From positions 1-8,861 of the forward strand of contig QMLM01000051.1 in the NCBI GenBank assembly GCA_003646745.1: a DNA stretch of 8,861 nt. The letters run 5' to 3'. This DNA comes from Deltaproteobacteria bacterium (GTDB taxonomy: Bacteria; Desulfobacterota; B13-G15; RBG-16-54-18). This document shows positions 1-6,828 of the stretch, one piece after another. Both the position numbers and the translations under genes were made by a program. Position 1 is the first letter of the stretch. Every line of letters starts with the position of its first letter. A model generated the notes under the pieces. The model was not told where the DNA came from, did no database searches, and was given only the letters and a program-made list of their open reading frames with translations.

Positions 1-236
1 ATCCTCTTCATGAGCTTCTCACAGATAGAAAGATGAGCCCCGGACATGATGCTAAGGCCGAGGACATCCACATCCTCTTCAATAGCGGCGTTGATGATCT
101 GATCAATAGTCTGATGTAGACCAGTATAGACCACCTCCATACCCGCATCCCGCAAGGCATGGGCCACCACCTTAGCTCCCCGATCATGTCCATCTAATCC
201 TGGCTTGGCGATCAACACCTTTATCCGCCTCTGCAC
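1..236 (-). CDS. Cobalamin-binding subunit/domain of a methylmalonyl-CoA mutase-family enzyme (5' part only)
   Basis: The first 78 codons are in the window; the gene runs off the edge at position 1. Translation begins VQRRIKVLIAKPGLDGHDRG. It shows the B12-binding motif D-x-H-x-x-G (D15, H17, G20); H17 would be the lower axial ligand of cobalt. Further on is a GLSIMSGAH segment, typical of small stand-alone mutase subunits of roughly 130-140 residues. The domain starts almost at residue 1, so this is a separate small subunit and not the tail of a full-length mutase. Such subunits pair with a large catalytic subunit, which is not in the window. Two in-frame GTG codons (239-237 and 236-234) follow AGGAGG (250-245); the second has better spacing (8 nt from the GGAGG core) and is chosen. 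It starts 14 nt after the regulator stop, so it is co-transcribed. Methylmalonyl-, ethylmalonyl- or hydroxyisobutyryl-CoA mutase cannot be told apart here. Confidence 0.88.
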   Translation of the reverse strand, partial: MQRRIKVLIAKPGLDGHDRGAKVVAHALRDAGMEVVYTGLHQTIDQIINAAIEEDVDVLGLSIMSGAHLSICEKLMKR

Positions 237-250
237 CACTGTCTCCTCCT

Positions 251-943
251 TTATTCTAGGCAAAGTCTACCCCTGTCTATCTCCTTCAGAAGGCTTTCCT
301 TCCCCCGCAAGATATGTTCCCTGACCAACTCCTCCACCTTTTTAGAGTCTTTCTCCCTCATGGCCTGCAACATCCGTCGGTGATCTTGCAAGGAGACCTG
401 AGGCATCCCCTCCATCTTTAAGATGAAGACGCGGTACTTATAAAAATAGTCCCTCAAATTGCTGATAATTTGATACAGCTTATCGCTATGGCTAGCACGG
501 TAGATCATTTCGTGAAACTTAGTGTTTAACCGAATGAACCCGTCGACGTCCCCCCGCTCCAGGGCCTGCTGTGACCTATCTATAATCTTTTGCAGGCGCG
601 ACAAAACTCCATCATCGACCTGTTTGGTGGCCAAGGAGGCGGCGTAGCTCTCCAAAACTGCTCTAATACCAAATATCTCATCGATCTCCTCCTTGGTGGT
701 CCCTTTCACCACCGCCCCTCCCTGGGGGATTTTATACACCAAACCATCCTGTTCCAGTCTGGAGATGGCCTCACGTATAGGGGTCCGACTTACCCCAAGT
801 CCTTCGGCCAATCTTTGCTCAATGAGCCTCTCACCGGCCTTGAAATCCCCTCTCTGGATCCCCTTCTTAAGTCTGTCGTAGACCACCTCACGTAGGGGTT
901 TGCGTTCGCGGCCCTTGATTTCCCAAAGTCCCCTTTTAACCAT
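251..943 (-). CDS. GntR-family transcriptional regulator, FadR/FCD subfamily
   Basis: This is a 230-residue protein of the usual FCD-regulator length. Residues about 15-80 form the winged helix-turn-helix, with the recognition-helix signature VSRTPIREAISRLEQDGLV at 51-69 and the wing near 72-80. Residues about 87-215 form the all-helical FCD ligand domain. Its metal-site residues are visible as N140, H144, H188 and H210, with the family's spacing; Asn replaces the more common Asp at the first position. FCD proteins typically bind carboxylic acids near this metal and release DNA. The ATG overlaps the end of fixX by 8 bp and has only a weak ribosome site, so translation is probably coupled to fixX. 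Being inside the operon suggests autoregulation together with the catabolic genes. A candidate operator lies at 6738-6754. The effector is unknown. Confidence 0.93.
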   Translation of the reverse strand: MVKRGLWEIKGRERKPLREVVYDRLKKGIQRGDFKAGERLIEQRLAEGLGVSRTPIREAISRLEQDGLVYKIPQGGAVVKGTTKEEIDEIFGIRAVLESYAASLATKQVDDGVLSRLQKIIDRSQQALERGDVDGFIRLNTKFHEMIYRASHSDKLYQIISNLRDYFYKYRVFILKMEGMPQVSLQDHRRMLQAMREKDSKKVEELVREHILRGKESLLKEIDRGRLCLE

Positions 944-1214
944 ACCTATACTGAACCCCGAAGCCGCCCCGAGGATAATTCCACTCCAATGCGCCGTATG
1001 GACAGGCCACTAAACAACTGCCGCACTCGAGGCAACCCGCATATTCTATCAAAAGCTCACCTGTGTCCTCATTTATGGAATAAAGCCCTCCTGGACATAT
1101 GTAAAGGCAATGCCTCTCAGCACAATCCTTGCAGATCTCCTGTTTGATGTGTATATGGGTCTCCTTATCGTTCTTGAAGGCATCCAAGGCGAGCTTAGAT
1201 GCGGGGTCCATCAT
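936..1214 (-). CDS. fixX: FixX/EtfX ferredoxin-like protein with eight cysteines
   Basis: This is a 92-residue iron-sulfur partner of FixC. Eight cysteines form two ferredoxin-type sets: C28-x2-C31-x4-C36-x3-C40-P and C61-x2-C64-x2-C67-x3-C71-P. The C-terminus (about 76-92, WNYPRGGFGVQYRYG) is the standard FixX ending. It should relay electrons between EtfAB and the FixC flavin at the membrane. E. coli FixX, as recalled, keeps only the last Cys of the first set plus the CxxCxxC, so the full pattern here points to two [4Fe-4S] clusters, as reported for membrane-associated bifurcating EtfABCX. The start is ambiguous: ATG at 1214 overlaps the fixC stop (ATGA) but sits only 2 nt from AGGAGG (1222-1217), while the second ATG at 1211 has 5 nt spacing and may be the true start, giving 91 residues. 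Confidence 0.93.
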   Translation of the reverse strand: MMDPASKLALDAFKNDKETHIHIKQEICKDCAERHCLYICPGGLYSINEDTGELLIEYAGCLECGSCLVACPYGALEWNYPRGGFGVQYRYG

Positions 1215-2500
1215 ATCCTCCTAAATCTCCAGACATCCTTGAGGCCAGCTATATTGAAAATCCCCTCTTTAATTCCTCTCCACAGGGTGGAAGAAATCTT
1301 TTCCTTGGGTCCTTCCCCTATCCAAAATATCTCCTCTAAGATATTGCAAAGCCATCGGGGATAAAAATTAAAGAGTCTGGGGTTTTCAACGACCTCCAAG
1401 CTATCCCGAAAGGTCTCCATATCCTGCAGGATGAAACTTTCCCTGAGCAGGTCTTCATAGTAAGCGAGCGAGGACGCGGAAAAGTCCCCCGTCTCTTTAG
1501 CCCTTTTTACCGCTTGAGCTGCCATGCATCCTGAAGCCAAGGCGAATTCCATTCCTCGTACGGTGATTCCCATATTGAGGGCGAAACCTGCCGCGTCCCC
1601 CACCACCAATATACCATCGCCATAAGGTCTGGACAGGAGGGTACGGCCTCCCTCTGGTATGAGGTGGGCGGAGTATTCCACCAATTCCCCACCTCTTATG
1701 AAATGGGCCACCTCCTCCCTTTCTTTGAACTCTTCAAGGAGTCGATGGGTCTCTGTAGGGGGCTGAGTCTTTAAAAAGGATTCTATCCCTATTACCAACC
1801 CAAGGGAGATGGTGTCGCTGTTGGTATAGAGAAATCCACCGCCAAAGGCCCCATGGGTGATGGATCCAAAGAATAGGTGGGCCATCCCCTCGCCTGGCTT
1901 GAGGCCGAAGCGCTCTTCAATGACCTCCGGCTGAAGTTTTACCACTTCTTTGATCCCCACCGCAGCATTTCGGGGAGGCAAAGGTCCTCTCAAACCAGCC
2001 TTTTGTGCAAACAGGGAAAGGGCGCCGTCAGCAATGATGACTACATCGGCGGGAATTTCCTCTCCCTCGGATACCACCCCCACCACTCGGCCATCTTCTT
2101 TTAGGAGCTCAGTTACCCTTCGTTGTGGAACCACGAAGCCGCCTCTGTCCATTACCCTTTCCCCAAACCACTTATCAAAACGCGATCTCAGTATCGTGTA
2201 GCTGTGTGGGGTTTCCTCCCGGAACTTCTCCGAGGTGAATTGCAAGGTGAAAGAAGAACCATCACCCATCATGGTTATAGCTTCCTTTGTGACCAACCTC
2301 TCCAAGGGGGCCTCATCCAAAAGTTCAGGTAAAAAAGGCTTCAGCGGACGCAAATAGATCCTACCCCCGGTTACGTTTTTGCTGCCGGGATGATCACCTC
2401 GCTCTAAGACCAGAACTTGAATGCCTTCTTTGGCAAGGCAATAGGCACAGGCCAATCCACCCAACCCACCCCCTACTATTACCACATCAATTCGCTCCAT
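1211..2500 (-). CDS. fixC: FixC/EtfC-type FAD-dependent electron-transfer flavoprotein:quinone oxidoreductase
   Basis: At 429 residues it is close to FixC length and shorter than fused mitochondrial ETF-QO, whose iron-sulfur part is here the separate FixX. The N-terminal Rossmann motif VIVGGGLGGLACAYCLAKEG (8-27) is followed by an acidic β2 end (LERGD, 32-36). A second FAD contact, ILVVGDAAGFALNM, is at 297-310. The substrate/membrane-facing middle resembles the geranylgeranyl reductase/FixC superfamily. No transmembrane helix is obvious; ETF-QO relatives attach peripherally to the membrane and reduce ubiquinone or menaquinone. The ATG lies 4 nt after the etfA stop and the TGA stop overlaps the fixX ATG, so the subunits are probably translated in a coupled way. 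The family role is to pass electrons between EtfAB and the quinone pool; the direction is not shown by sequence. Confidence 0.93.
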   Translation of the reverse strand: MERIDVVIVGGGLGGLACAYCLAKEGIQVLVLERGDHPGSKNVTGGRIYLRPLKPFLPELLDEAPLERLVTKEAITMMGDGSSFTLQFTSEKFREETPHSYTILRSRFDKWFGERVMDRGGFVVPQRRVTELLKEDGRVVGVVSEGEEIPADVVIIADGALSLFAQKAGLRGPLPPRNAAVGIKEVVKLQPEVIEERFGLKPGEGMAHLFFGSITHGAFGGGFLYTNSDTISLGLVIGIESFLKTQPPTETHRLLEEFKEREEVAHFIRGGELVEYSAHLIPEGGRTLLSRPYGDGILVVGDAAGFALNMGITVRGMEFALASGCMAAQAVKRAKETGDFSASSLAYYEDLLRESFILQDMETFRDSLEVVENPRLFNFYPRWLCNILEEIFWIGEGPKEKISSTLWRGIKEGIFNIAGLKDVWRFRRI

Positions 2501-2504
2501 ACTC

Positions 2505-3497
2505 CTATCCCTTCGCCAACTCTCTCTTTAGTTCCTCAGTCAGCAGCGGGAGAACCTCGAAGAGGTCACCTACAATCCCATAGTCGGCGTATTGAAAGAT
2601 AGGGGCCCTGGGGTCTTTGTTGATGGCCACGACCACATTGGAGGTATCCATCCCCATAATGTGGTGGATGGCGCCGGAGAGTCCTATGGCAAAATAGAGT
2701 TTGGGAGATACGGTCTTGCCGCTCTTGCCCACTTGGTCATCCTGGGGTCTCCAGCCGCTATCCACCACTGCCCTGGTAGCCCCTACAGTGGCCCCTAACA
2801 CATCTGCCAGATCCTCTAGCAATCGGAAGTTCTTCGGCTCTTTAAGCCCTCTTCCTCCTGTGACGATGATCTCTGCCTCCGTGAGGTCTAATCTCTCCTT
2901 GGCGGCCCTAACTACCTCCAACACCTCCAGCTTAACCTGGTCAGGGTCAATTGAAACCTCCAACTTGTGTACCTCCCCCTTGCTGGCGCCGGACAAGGAG
3001 GGGGGAGGAAAGGTATTAGGCCTCACCAACGCAATTTGTGGTCTCCCCTTCCGGCAGACCACATCAGCCAAGACTTTCCCCCCAAACAGCGGCTTTGTAG
3101 CAACAAGAAGGTTATCGTCCCCTATCGCAAGGTTTAGACAATCCACAGCGATCCCGGTATCTAGCCTTCCTGCTAAACGGGGAAATAGATCCTTGGCGAG
3201 AAAAGTAGCCCCAGCAAGAAGAATTTGGGGGGTTTCTTTGCCGGCTAGATGGGAGATGAGCTGAAGATAGATATCACTATTGTACCTCTCCAAGAGGGGA
3301 TCATCCCATTGATAGACATTATCAGCATATGAAGTTAACTCCCCAGCTAGATCACTAACCCCTGAGCCGAGCAATAATGCCGCGAGTTTTACGCCTAGTT
3401 TGTCCGCCAGCTCCCTCCCTTTGCCCAACAGCTCCAGAGTTACTTTTCTGAGTTTACCATCCCGCTGCTCCGCAAAAACCCATACCTCTGCCGACAT
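2505..3497 (-). CDS. etfA: Electron transfer flavoprotein alpha subunit (EtfA/FixB)
   Basis: This is a 330-residue protein of normal EtfA length. The N-terminal α/β domain (about 1-200) is followed by the strongly conserved C-terminal FAD domain: GATRAVVDSGW (239-249), QVGKSGKTVSPKLYFAIGLS (255-274) and the AINKDPRAPIFQYADYGIVGD region (291-311). R242 and the SGxT-type loop are expected to contact the FAD that shuttles electrons to partner enzymes. It forms the heterodimer with the EtfB encoded just upstream, taking electrons from the ACAD and handing them to FixX/FixC, or the reverse. The start ATG is supported by AGGAGG (3509-3504) with 6 nt spacing; this ribosome site overlaps the etfB stop codon. 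Synteny with fixC and fixX makes the FixB naming equally valid. Confidence 0.96.
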   Translation of the reverse strand: MSAEVWVFAEQRDGKLRKVTLELLGKGRELADKLGVKLAALLLGSGVSDLAGELTSYADNVYQWDDPLLERYNSDIYLQLISHLAGKETPQILLAGATFLAKDLFPRLAGRLDTGIAVDCLNLAIGDDNLLVATKPLFGGKVLADVVCRKGRPQIALVRPNTFPPPSLSGASKGEVHKLEVSIDPDQVKLEVLEVVRAAKERLDLTEAEIIVTGGRGLKEPKNFRLLEDLADVLGATVGATRAVVDSGWRPQDDQVGKSGKTVSPKLYFAIGLSGAIHHIMGMDTSNVVVAINKDPRAPIFQYADYGIVGDLFEVLPLLTEELKRELAKG

Positions 3498-3507
3498 CTC
3501 GAACCTC

Positions 3508-4299
3508 CTAAATTACTTTGGCCTCTTCTTTAAGGAGCTTAACCAACTCCCTTACTGCATCGGGCACCTCTCCCTCCACGATCTTGACAGGAGGTCTCTC
3601 TGGGGGTCGATGGTATCGCAGCACCTCTTGCTTGGCCCCTGCAACACCTGCCTCTGTAGCGGGAAGGTCCAAAGCAGCCAAATCCAACCTTTTAATTTCG
3701 GTACGCATGGCCTTCATTACCCCTGTTATAGGCGGCACCCGGGGTTCATTTAGCCCCTTCTGTGCCGAAAGGAGTACTGGCAGGGGAGCCTTCAGGATCT
3801 CTTTGCCACCCTCCACCTCCCTCTCTACTGTGACCGTGCGCTGCTCAGAAGAGACCTCGATCTTGACCGCTACGGTGATATGGGGAATACCCAAAAATTC
3901 TGCCACTAAAGGCCCCACTGCCCCAGAGGAATCATCAAAGGCCTCCCTACCACAAAGGATTAGGTCATACTCCATATTTTTAATGGCCTGGGCCAAGGCC
4001 TTGGCTGTAACATACTCATCCCCTCCAATAAGGGCCGGGTCATCCAATAAAACAGCCTCATCTGCACCCATAGCTACCCCGGTACGTAAGGCCTCGACAG
4101 ATTTCTGGGTACCTAAGGTAACAACAGTAACCTTCCCAGAACCCACTTGCTCCTTGATCCTAAGGGCCTCCTCTACCGCCAAGGAGTCAAAAAAGTTCAA
4201 GGTATATTTATCCTCAACCTCCACGGCGGAGCCGCCCTCCCTTACCTGAACCATTGCCTCACTATCCGGCACTTGTTTCACCAAGACCACGATATTCAC
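3508..4299 (-). CDS. etfB: Electron transfer flavoprotein beta subunit (EtfB/FixA)
   Basis: At 263 residues it has the usual EtfB length. It begins MNIVVLVKQVPDSE, typical of the family. The nucleotide-site segment runs CGREAFDDSSGAVGPLVAEF (116-135), and the EtfB signature region is at about 187-204 (PRVPPITGVMKAMRTEIK). Classical ETFs hold AMP at the β-subunit site, whereas bifurcating ETFs hold a second FAD; the segment at 120-130 resembles the AxDxDxxxVGP form of FAD-binding β subunits by eye, but this does not settle it. The start codon is GTG (4299-4297), well placed 6 nt from GGAGGGG (4312-4306). It lies 36 nt after the ACAD gene and 10 nt before etfA, within one operon. A three-dimensional model or alignment with Thermotoga EtfB would decide between AMP and FAD. 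Confidence 0.95.
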   Translation of the reverse strand: MNIVVLVKQVPDSEAMVQVREGGSAVEVEDKYTLNFFDSLAVEEALRIKEQVGSGKVTVVTLGTQKSVEALRTGVAMGADEAVLLDDPALIGGDEYVTAKALAQAIKNMEYDLILCGREAFDDSSGAVGPLVAEFLGIPHITVAVKIEVSSEQRTVTVEREVEGGKEILKAPLPVLLSAQKGLNEPRVPPITGVMKAMRTEIKRLDLAALDLPATEAGVAGAKQEVLRYHRPPERPPVKIVEGEVPDAVRELVKLLKEEAKVI

Positions 4300-4335
4300 A
4301 AACGACCCCTCCTTTCGCTATCCTCTCAAATTAGC

Positions 4336-5484
4336 TCAAATTTTACCGATGATCAACCTCCCGATAAAATCCTTTAAGACCTCCTGAGTCCCTCCACCGT
4401 AAAGGACAAACCTGGCATCTCGGAAGTGCCTCTGGGGAGCATATTCATAGGCAAAACCATTAGCCCCATAGATCCTGGTGGCCTCATCCACTACCTTTTG
4501 ACAGACCTCAGTGGCATAGAGTTTAGCCATAGCCGCTTCCTTGCGGCAAGGGATTCCTTGATCCAACATCCAGGCCGCATGATACATCAAAAGCCTCGCT
4601 GCTTGCATCTCCGCAGTCATTTCGGCAAACTTAGCCCTTATCAACTGATATCTGCCTATGGGGTTACCGAAGGCCACTCTTTTGCGGGCAAACTCCAAGG
4701 CTTCATCATAGGCCGCCCGGGCGATACCGAGGGCCATAGCCGCGGTCATAATCCTAACCTCATCGAGGATATCCCCCACATACACCACTCCCTTCCCTAA
4801 CTCATCACCCAAAAAATTCTCTGCTGGAACACGTACATTGTCAAAAATGAGCTCGCCCGTCAAAGTCCCCCGGCAACCGAGCTTGTTGAGGACCTGACCC
4901 GTGGAAAAGCCCGGTGTCCCTTTCTCCACCAAAAAGAAATTCAACCCCTTCAAGCCTTTACTCGGATCGGTGCTAGCCAGTACCGTACAAAAATCGCAAA
5001 TGGGGCCATTGGTTATCCACATCTTGGTTCCATTAATCACCCACCCATCACCATCCCGAACCGCTGTGGTCCTGGTAGCAGCTAGGTCAGACCCAGACTG
5101 GTCTTCGGTGAAACAGATGGTGGCTATCTTCTCCCCACGGATGGCCGGAATAAGGCACCTCTTTTTCATCTCTTCAGTACCAAAGCGGTGGATAAAATAG
5201 GTACCCATCAACATATTCATGATCACACTTTGGGCAAAACCTACTGATCCTCTGGTGATCTCCTCATAAAAGATCATGGTGGTGACCTTATCAGCGTTCA
5301 TCCCCCCATATTCCTCGGGATATCGCAGTCCCAGGTACCCCAACTTCGAAAACTCCTTCCAAAGCTCCCAAGGAAACTCATCTTTCTCATCAATTTCCGC
5401 GGCCTTAGGTACAATCATTTTATCTACTATCTCTGCAATGGTCTTGCGGAAAAACTCCTGCTCCTCACTAAAACGGAAATCCAT
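4336..5484 (-). CDS. Acyl-CoA dehydrogenase-family flavoenzyme lacking the usual catalytic glutamate
   Basis: The protein has 382 residues, the standard soluble ACAD length, with N-terminal helical (1-120), middle β (121-225) and C-terminal helical (226-382) domains. FAD/substrate motifs are CFTEDQSGSD (124-133), KMWITNG (154-160), RVAFGNPIGRYQLI (269-282) and GANGFAYEYAPQRHFRDAR (340-358). The MCAD-type catalytic Glu, normally just before the C-terminal GT, is G364 (GGA codon at 4395-4393). The alternative Glu of isovaleryl-CoA dehydrogenase and CaiA, immediately before the helix-G Arg, is V243, and E242 is one residue off. The rest is intact with no frameshift. It may be a reductase, a desulfinase-like or other variant, or use another base. 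A good GGAGG lies 8 nt upstream of the ATG. Neighbours (CoA transferase, EtfAB, FixCX) indicate a CoA-thioester substrate and ETF partner. Confidence 0.95.
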   Translation of the reverse strand: MDFRFSEEQEFFRKTIAEIVDKMIVPKAAEIDEKDEFPWELWKEFSKLGYLGLRYPEEYGGMNADKVTTMIFYEEITRGSVGFAQSVIMNMLMGTYFIHRFGTEEMKKRCLIPAIRGEKIATICFTEDQSGSDLAATRTTAVRDGDGWVINGTKMWITNGPICDFCTVLASTDPSKGLKGLNFFLVEKGTPGFSTGQVLNKLGCRGTLTGELIFDNVRVPAENFLGDELGKGVVYVGDILDEVRIMTAAMALGIARAAYDEALEFARKRVAFGNPIGRYQLIRAKFAEMTAEMQAARLLMYHAAWMLDQGIPCRKEAAMAKLYATEVCQKVVDEATRIYGANGFAYEYAPQRHFRDARFVLYGGGTQEVLKDFIGRLIIGKI

Positions 5485-5516
5485 CTCTTAACCTCCTGCC
5501 CCTTTTGATCTCTTAA

Positions 5517-6716
5517 CTAGATTATCCCCTTTTCCTTCAGCGTGGCAATCTCTTCGGAGCTCATACATAGCATGCCCCCATAAATCTCTTCATTGTGTTC
5601 TCCAAAACGAGGAGGGAAAGATAAGGTCCTATTTATGGATTGCAAATAGGGGGTCATATAGGGGGGAGGAGAAAGGGTAATTTCGGCTCCTGTCTTAGGA
5701 TCCTTAGCGTATAACAATCTCCTCTCCACCAAGGGATCCTGTATGACTTCCTCTATGGTGTTGATCTTAGAAATGGGGATAGTTCGCTGATTGAATATGT
5801 CTATAAGCTCTGCGCTGGTAAAATTTCTGGTGATCTCGTTTATGCGTCTATTGAGGTTTTGGACATCGGCAATTCGCCCAGCATTGGTCTTATACTCCTC
5901 TGTGCTCAAGACCTCGAAGCCAGGGATCTTCGTAAGGTCCTCCCATTGTCGATCGTTGCCGACGGCAATATAGACATACCCATCTTTGGTCTCATACACT
6001 GAGACAGGTGCGAAAAATTCGTGGGTATTTCCTCGACGGGTGATCTTTTTGCCAAACGATTTGGTAAGGGTAATGGGAACCGTCAGCCAAGATACGGTGC
6101 TCTCAAACATGGAGAGGTCTATCCGCATCCCCTCCCCTGTGGCCTGCCGTTTATAAAGGGCTTTCATAATAAGGCCATATCCATGTTCACTGCTGCCCAT
6201 ATCGGGGAGGGGAACCCCTAGGACCATCGGGGTGCTGTCCTTTTCCCCCGTCAACTCCATCATCCCCCCCCTTGCCTGTAAAATTGGGTCATAAGCAGCT
6301 TCATTGCTGTCAGGGCCAAAGCCAGTCACCCCAAACCAGATGATGTCCTTTTTTATCCCTCGCAGGGTCTCATAATCTATGCCCAGTTTTTGATAATTTC
6401 TCGGGAGTTGATTGGTAGCGAATATATCCACATCTAGTCGTTCAATTAAGCGATAAAGAAGCTCCCTCCCTTCTGGTACCCCCAAATTGAGGGTGATGGC
6501 CTTCTTGCCAGCATTTATGGGTAAAAAGTAGGTCCTTAGCAGCTCATCCCCCAATCTATCCTCACCTACCTTTCTATTGGGATCCCCATATACGGGATGC
6601 TCAATGCGAATCACCTTCATCCCATCCTGTGCCAGACGATAAGTCAGATAAGGGAGCACAGTGGCCTGCTCCAGACTTAAAACAGTTATATTCTCAAAAA
6701 ATTTTTCATCCGTCAT
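5517..6716 (-). CDS. Family III (CaiB/BaiF-type) CoA transferase
   Basis: This 399-residue protein matches the family length. The N-terminus (about 8-45) contains ITVLSLEQATVLPYLTYRLAQDGMKVIRIEHP, the Rossmann-like start of the interlocked dimer fold. NAGKKAITLNL (68-78) and GFGPDSNEAAYDPILQARGGMMELTG (132-157) are the usual conserved blocks. The expected catalytic aspartate, which forms the acyl-enzyme anhydride (Asp169 in formyl-CoA transferase), aligns with D172 in PLPDMGSSEHGYG. The enzyme should move CoA between acyl-CoA and a free carboxylate, activating the imported acid without ATP; the CoA donor and substrate are unknown. Relatives act on formate/oxalate, carnitine, benzylsuccinate and succinate/malate-type acids. 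ATG 6716 is supported by GAGAGGG (6730-6724) 7 nt upstream. It is the first gene after the promoter/operator candidate at 6738-6760. Confidence 0.94.
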   Translation of the reverse strand: MTDEKFFENITVLSLEQATVLPYLTYRLAQDGMKVIRIEHPVYGDPNRKVGEDRLGDELLRTYFLPINAGKKAITLNLGVPEGRELLYRLIERLDVDIFATNQLPRNYQKLGIDYETLRGIKKDIIWFGVTGFGPDSNEAAYDPILQARGGMMELTGEKDSTPMVLGVPLPDMGSSEHGYGLIMKALYKRQATGEGMRIDLSMFESTVSWLTVPITLTKSFGKKITRRGNTHEFFAPVSVYETKDGYVYIAVGNDRQWEDLTKIPGFEVLSTEEYKTNAGRIADVQNLNRRINEITRNFTSAELIDIFNQRTIPISKINTIEEVIQDPLVERRLLYAKDPKTGAEITLSPPPYMTPYLQSINRTLSFPPRFGEHNEEIYGGMLCMSSEEIATLKEKGII

Positions 6717-6737
6717 TTTCTAACCCTCTCAACAATA

Positions 6738-6754
6738 TTGCATACTGTATACAA
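6738..6754. promoter_or_regulatory. Candidate GntR/FCD repressor operator, 17-bp palindrome
   Basis: The plus strand reads TTGCATAC-T-GTATACAA: two 8-bp arms around a central T with 7 of 8 positions complementary (only 6741/6751 mismatch). The form TTGNATAC/GTATNCAA is the kind of short AT-rich palindrome that FCD-type GntR regulators bind. It directly abuts the TATAAT box and covers the predicted start site, the classic position for a repressor. The obvious candidate regulator is the FCD protein encoded at 251-943 in the same array; the link is an inference. Confidence 0.5.
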
Positions 6755-6760
6755 ATTATA
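6755..6760 (-). promoter_or_regulatory. Candidate -10 box (TATAAT)
   Basis: The minus strand reads a perfect TATAAT here. Transcription would start near 6748, leaving a leader of about 30 nt before the ATG at 6716, with GAGAGGG as ribosome site. No good -35 hexamer is present at 16-18 bp spacing (the tract there is T/A-rich), so the promoter may be weak, activated, or helped by A-tract upstream elements. In an AT-rich gap a chance match is possible. Confidence 0.5.
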
Positions 6761-6828
6761 ATTTTTAACTCTTATTTTAAAAAGAAAAAACAAAGTATTT
6801 TTTCTAAAACGTCCAATAGAGCTTCTAT

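Larger units (their letters stand above)
6717..6828 (-). promoter_or_regulatory. AT-rich intergenic control region between dctM and the CoA transferase gene
   Basis: This 112-bp gap is the longest in the window and markedly AT-rich, including long A/T tracts at about 6753-6810. It carries a TATAAT box, a palindromic operator candidate and the ribosome site of the downstream gene. It probably gives the catabolic genes a promoter of their own, separate from whatever drives the TRAP genes. A weak 5-bp hairpin (6816-6828) lies right after the dctM stop, but no terminator is convincing. Confidence 0.55.

Noticed and set aside
8..193. A minus-strand 61-codon frame at the window edge
   Set aside because: It is the wrong frame of the cobalamin-binding gene, whose own frame carries the DGHDRG motif.
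940..957. TATAC-like half sites near the regulator start as a second operator
   Set aside because: They lie within the conserved fixX C-terminal codons and lack a paired arm.
3518..4249. A 243-codon plus-strand open frame opposite etfB (and a 187-codon one at 2701-3264 opposite etfA)
   Set aside because: Ser/Thr/Pro-rich translations with no recognisable domain, lying fully antisense to strongly conserved etf genes; shadows of codon bias.
5483..5517. 10-bp direct repeat ATCTCTTAAC (5483-5492 and 5508-5517) flanking the ACAD ribosome site
   Set aside because: Short, overlapping start and stop codons, with no symmetry or known motif; likely chance.
6816..6828. Small hairpin ATAGA-AGC-TCTAT (minus strand) right after the dctM stop, considered as a terminator
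   Set aside because: Only five AT-rich pairs and no U-tract directly after it (GGACG follows); too weak to call.
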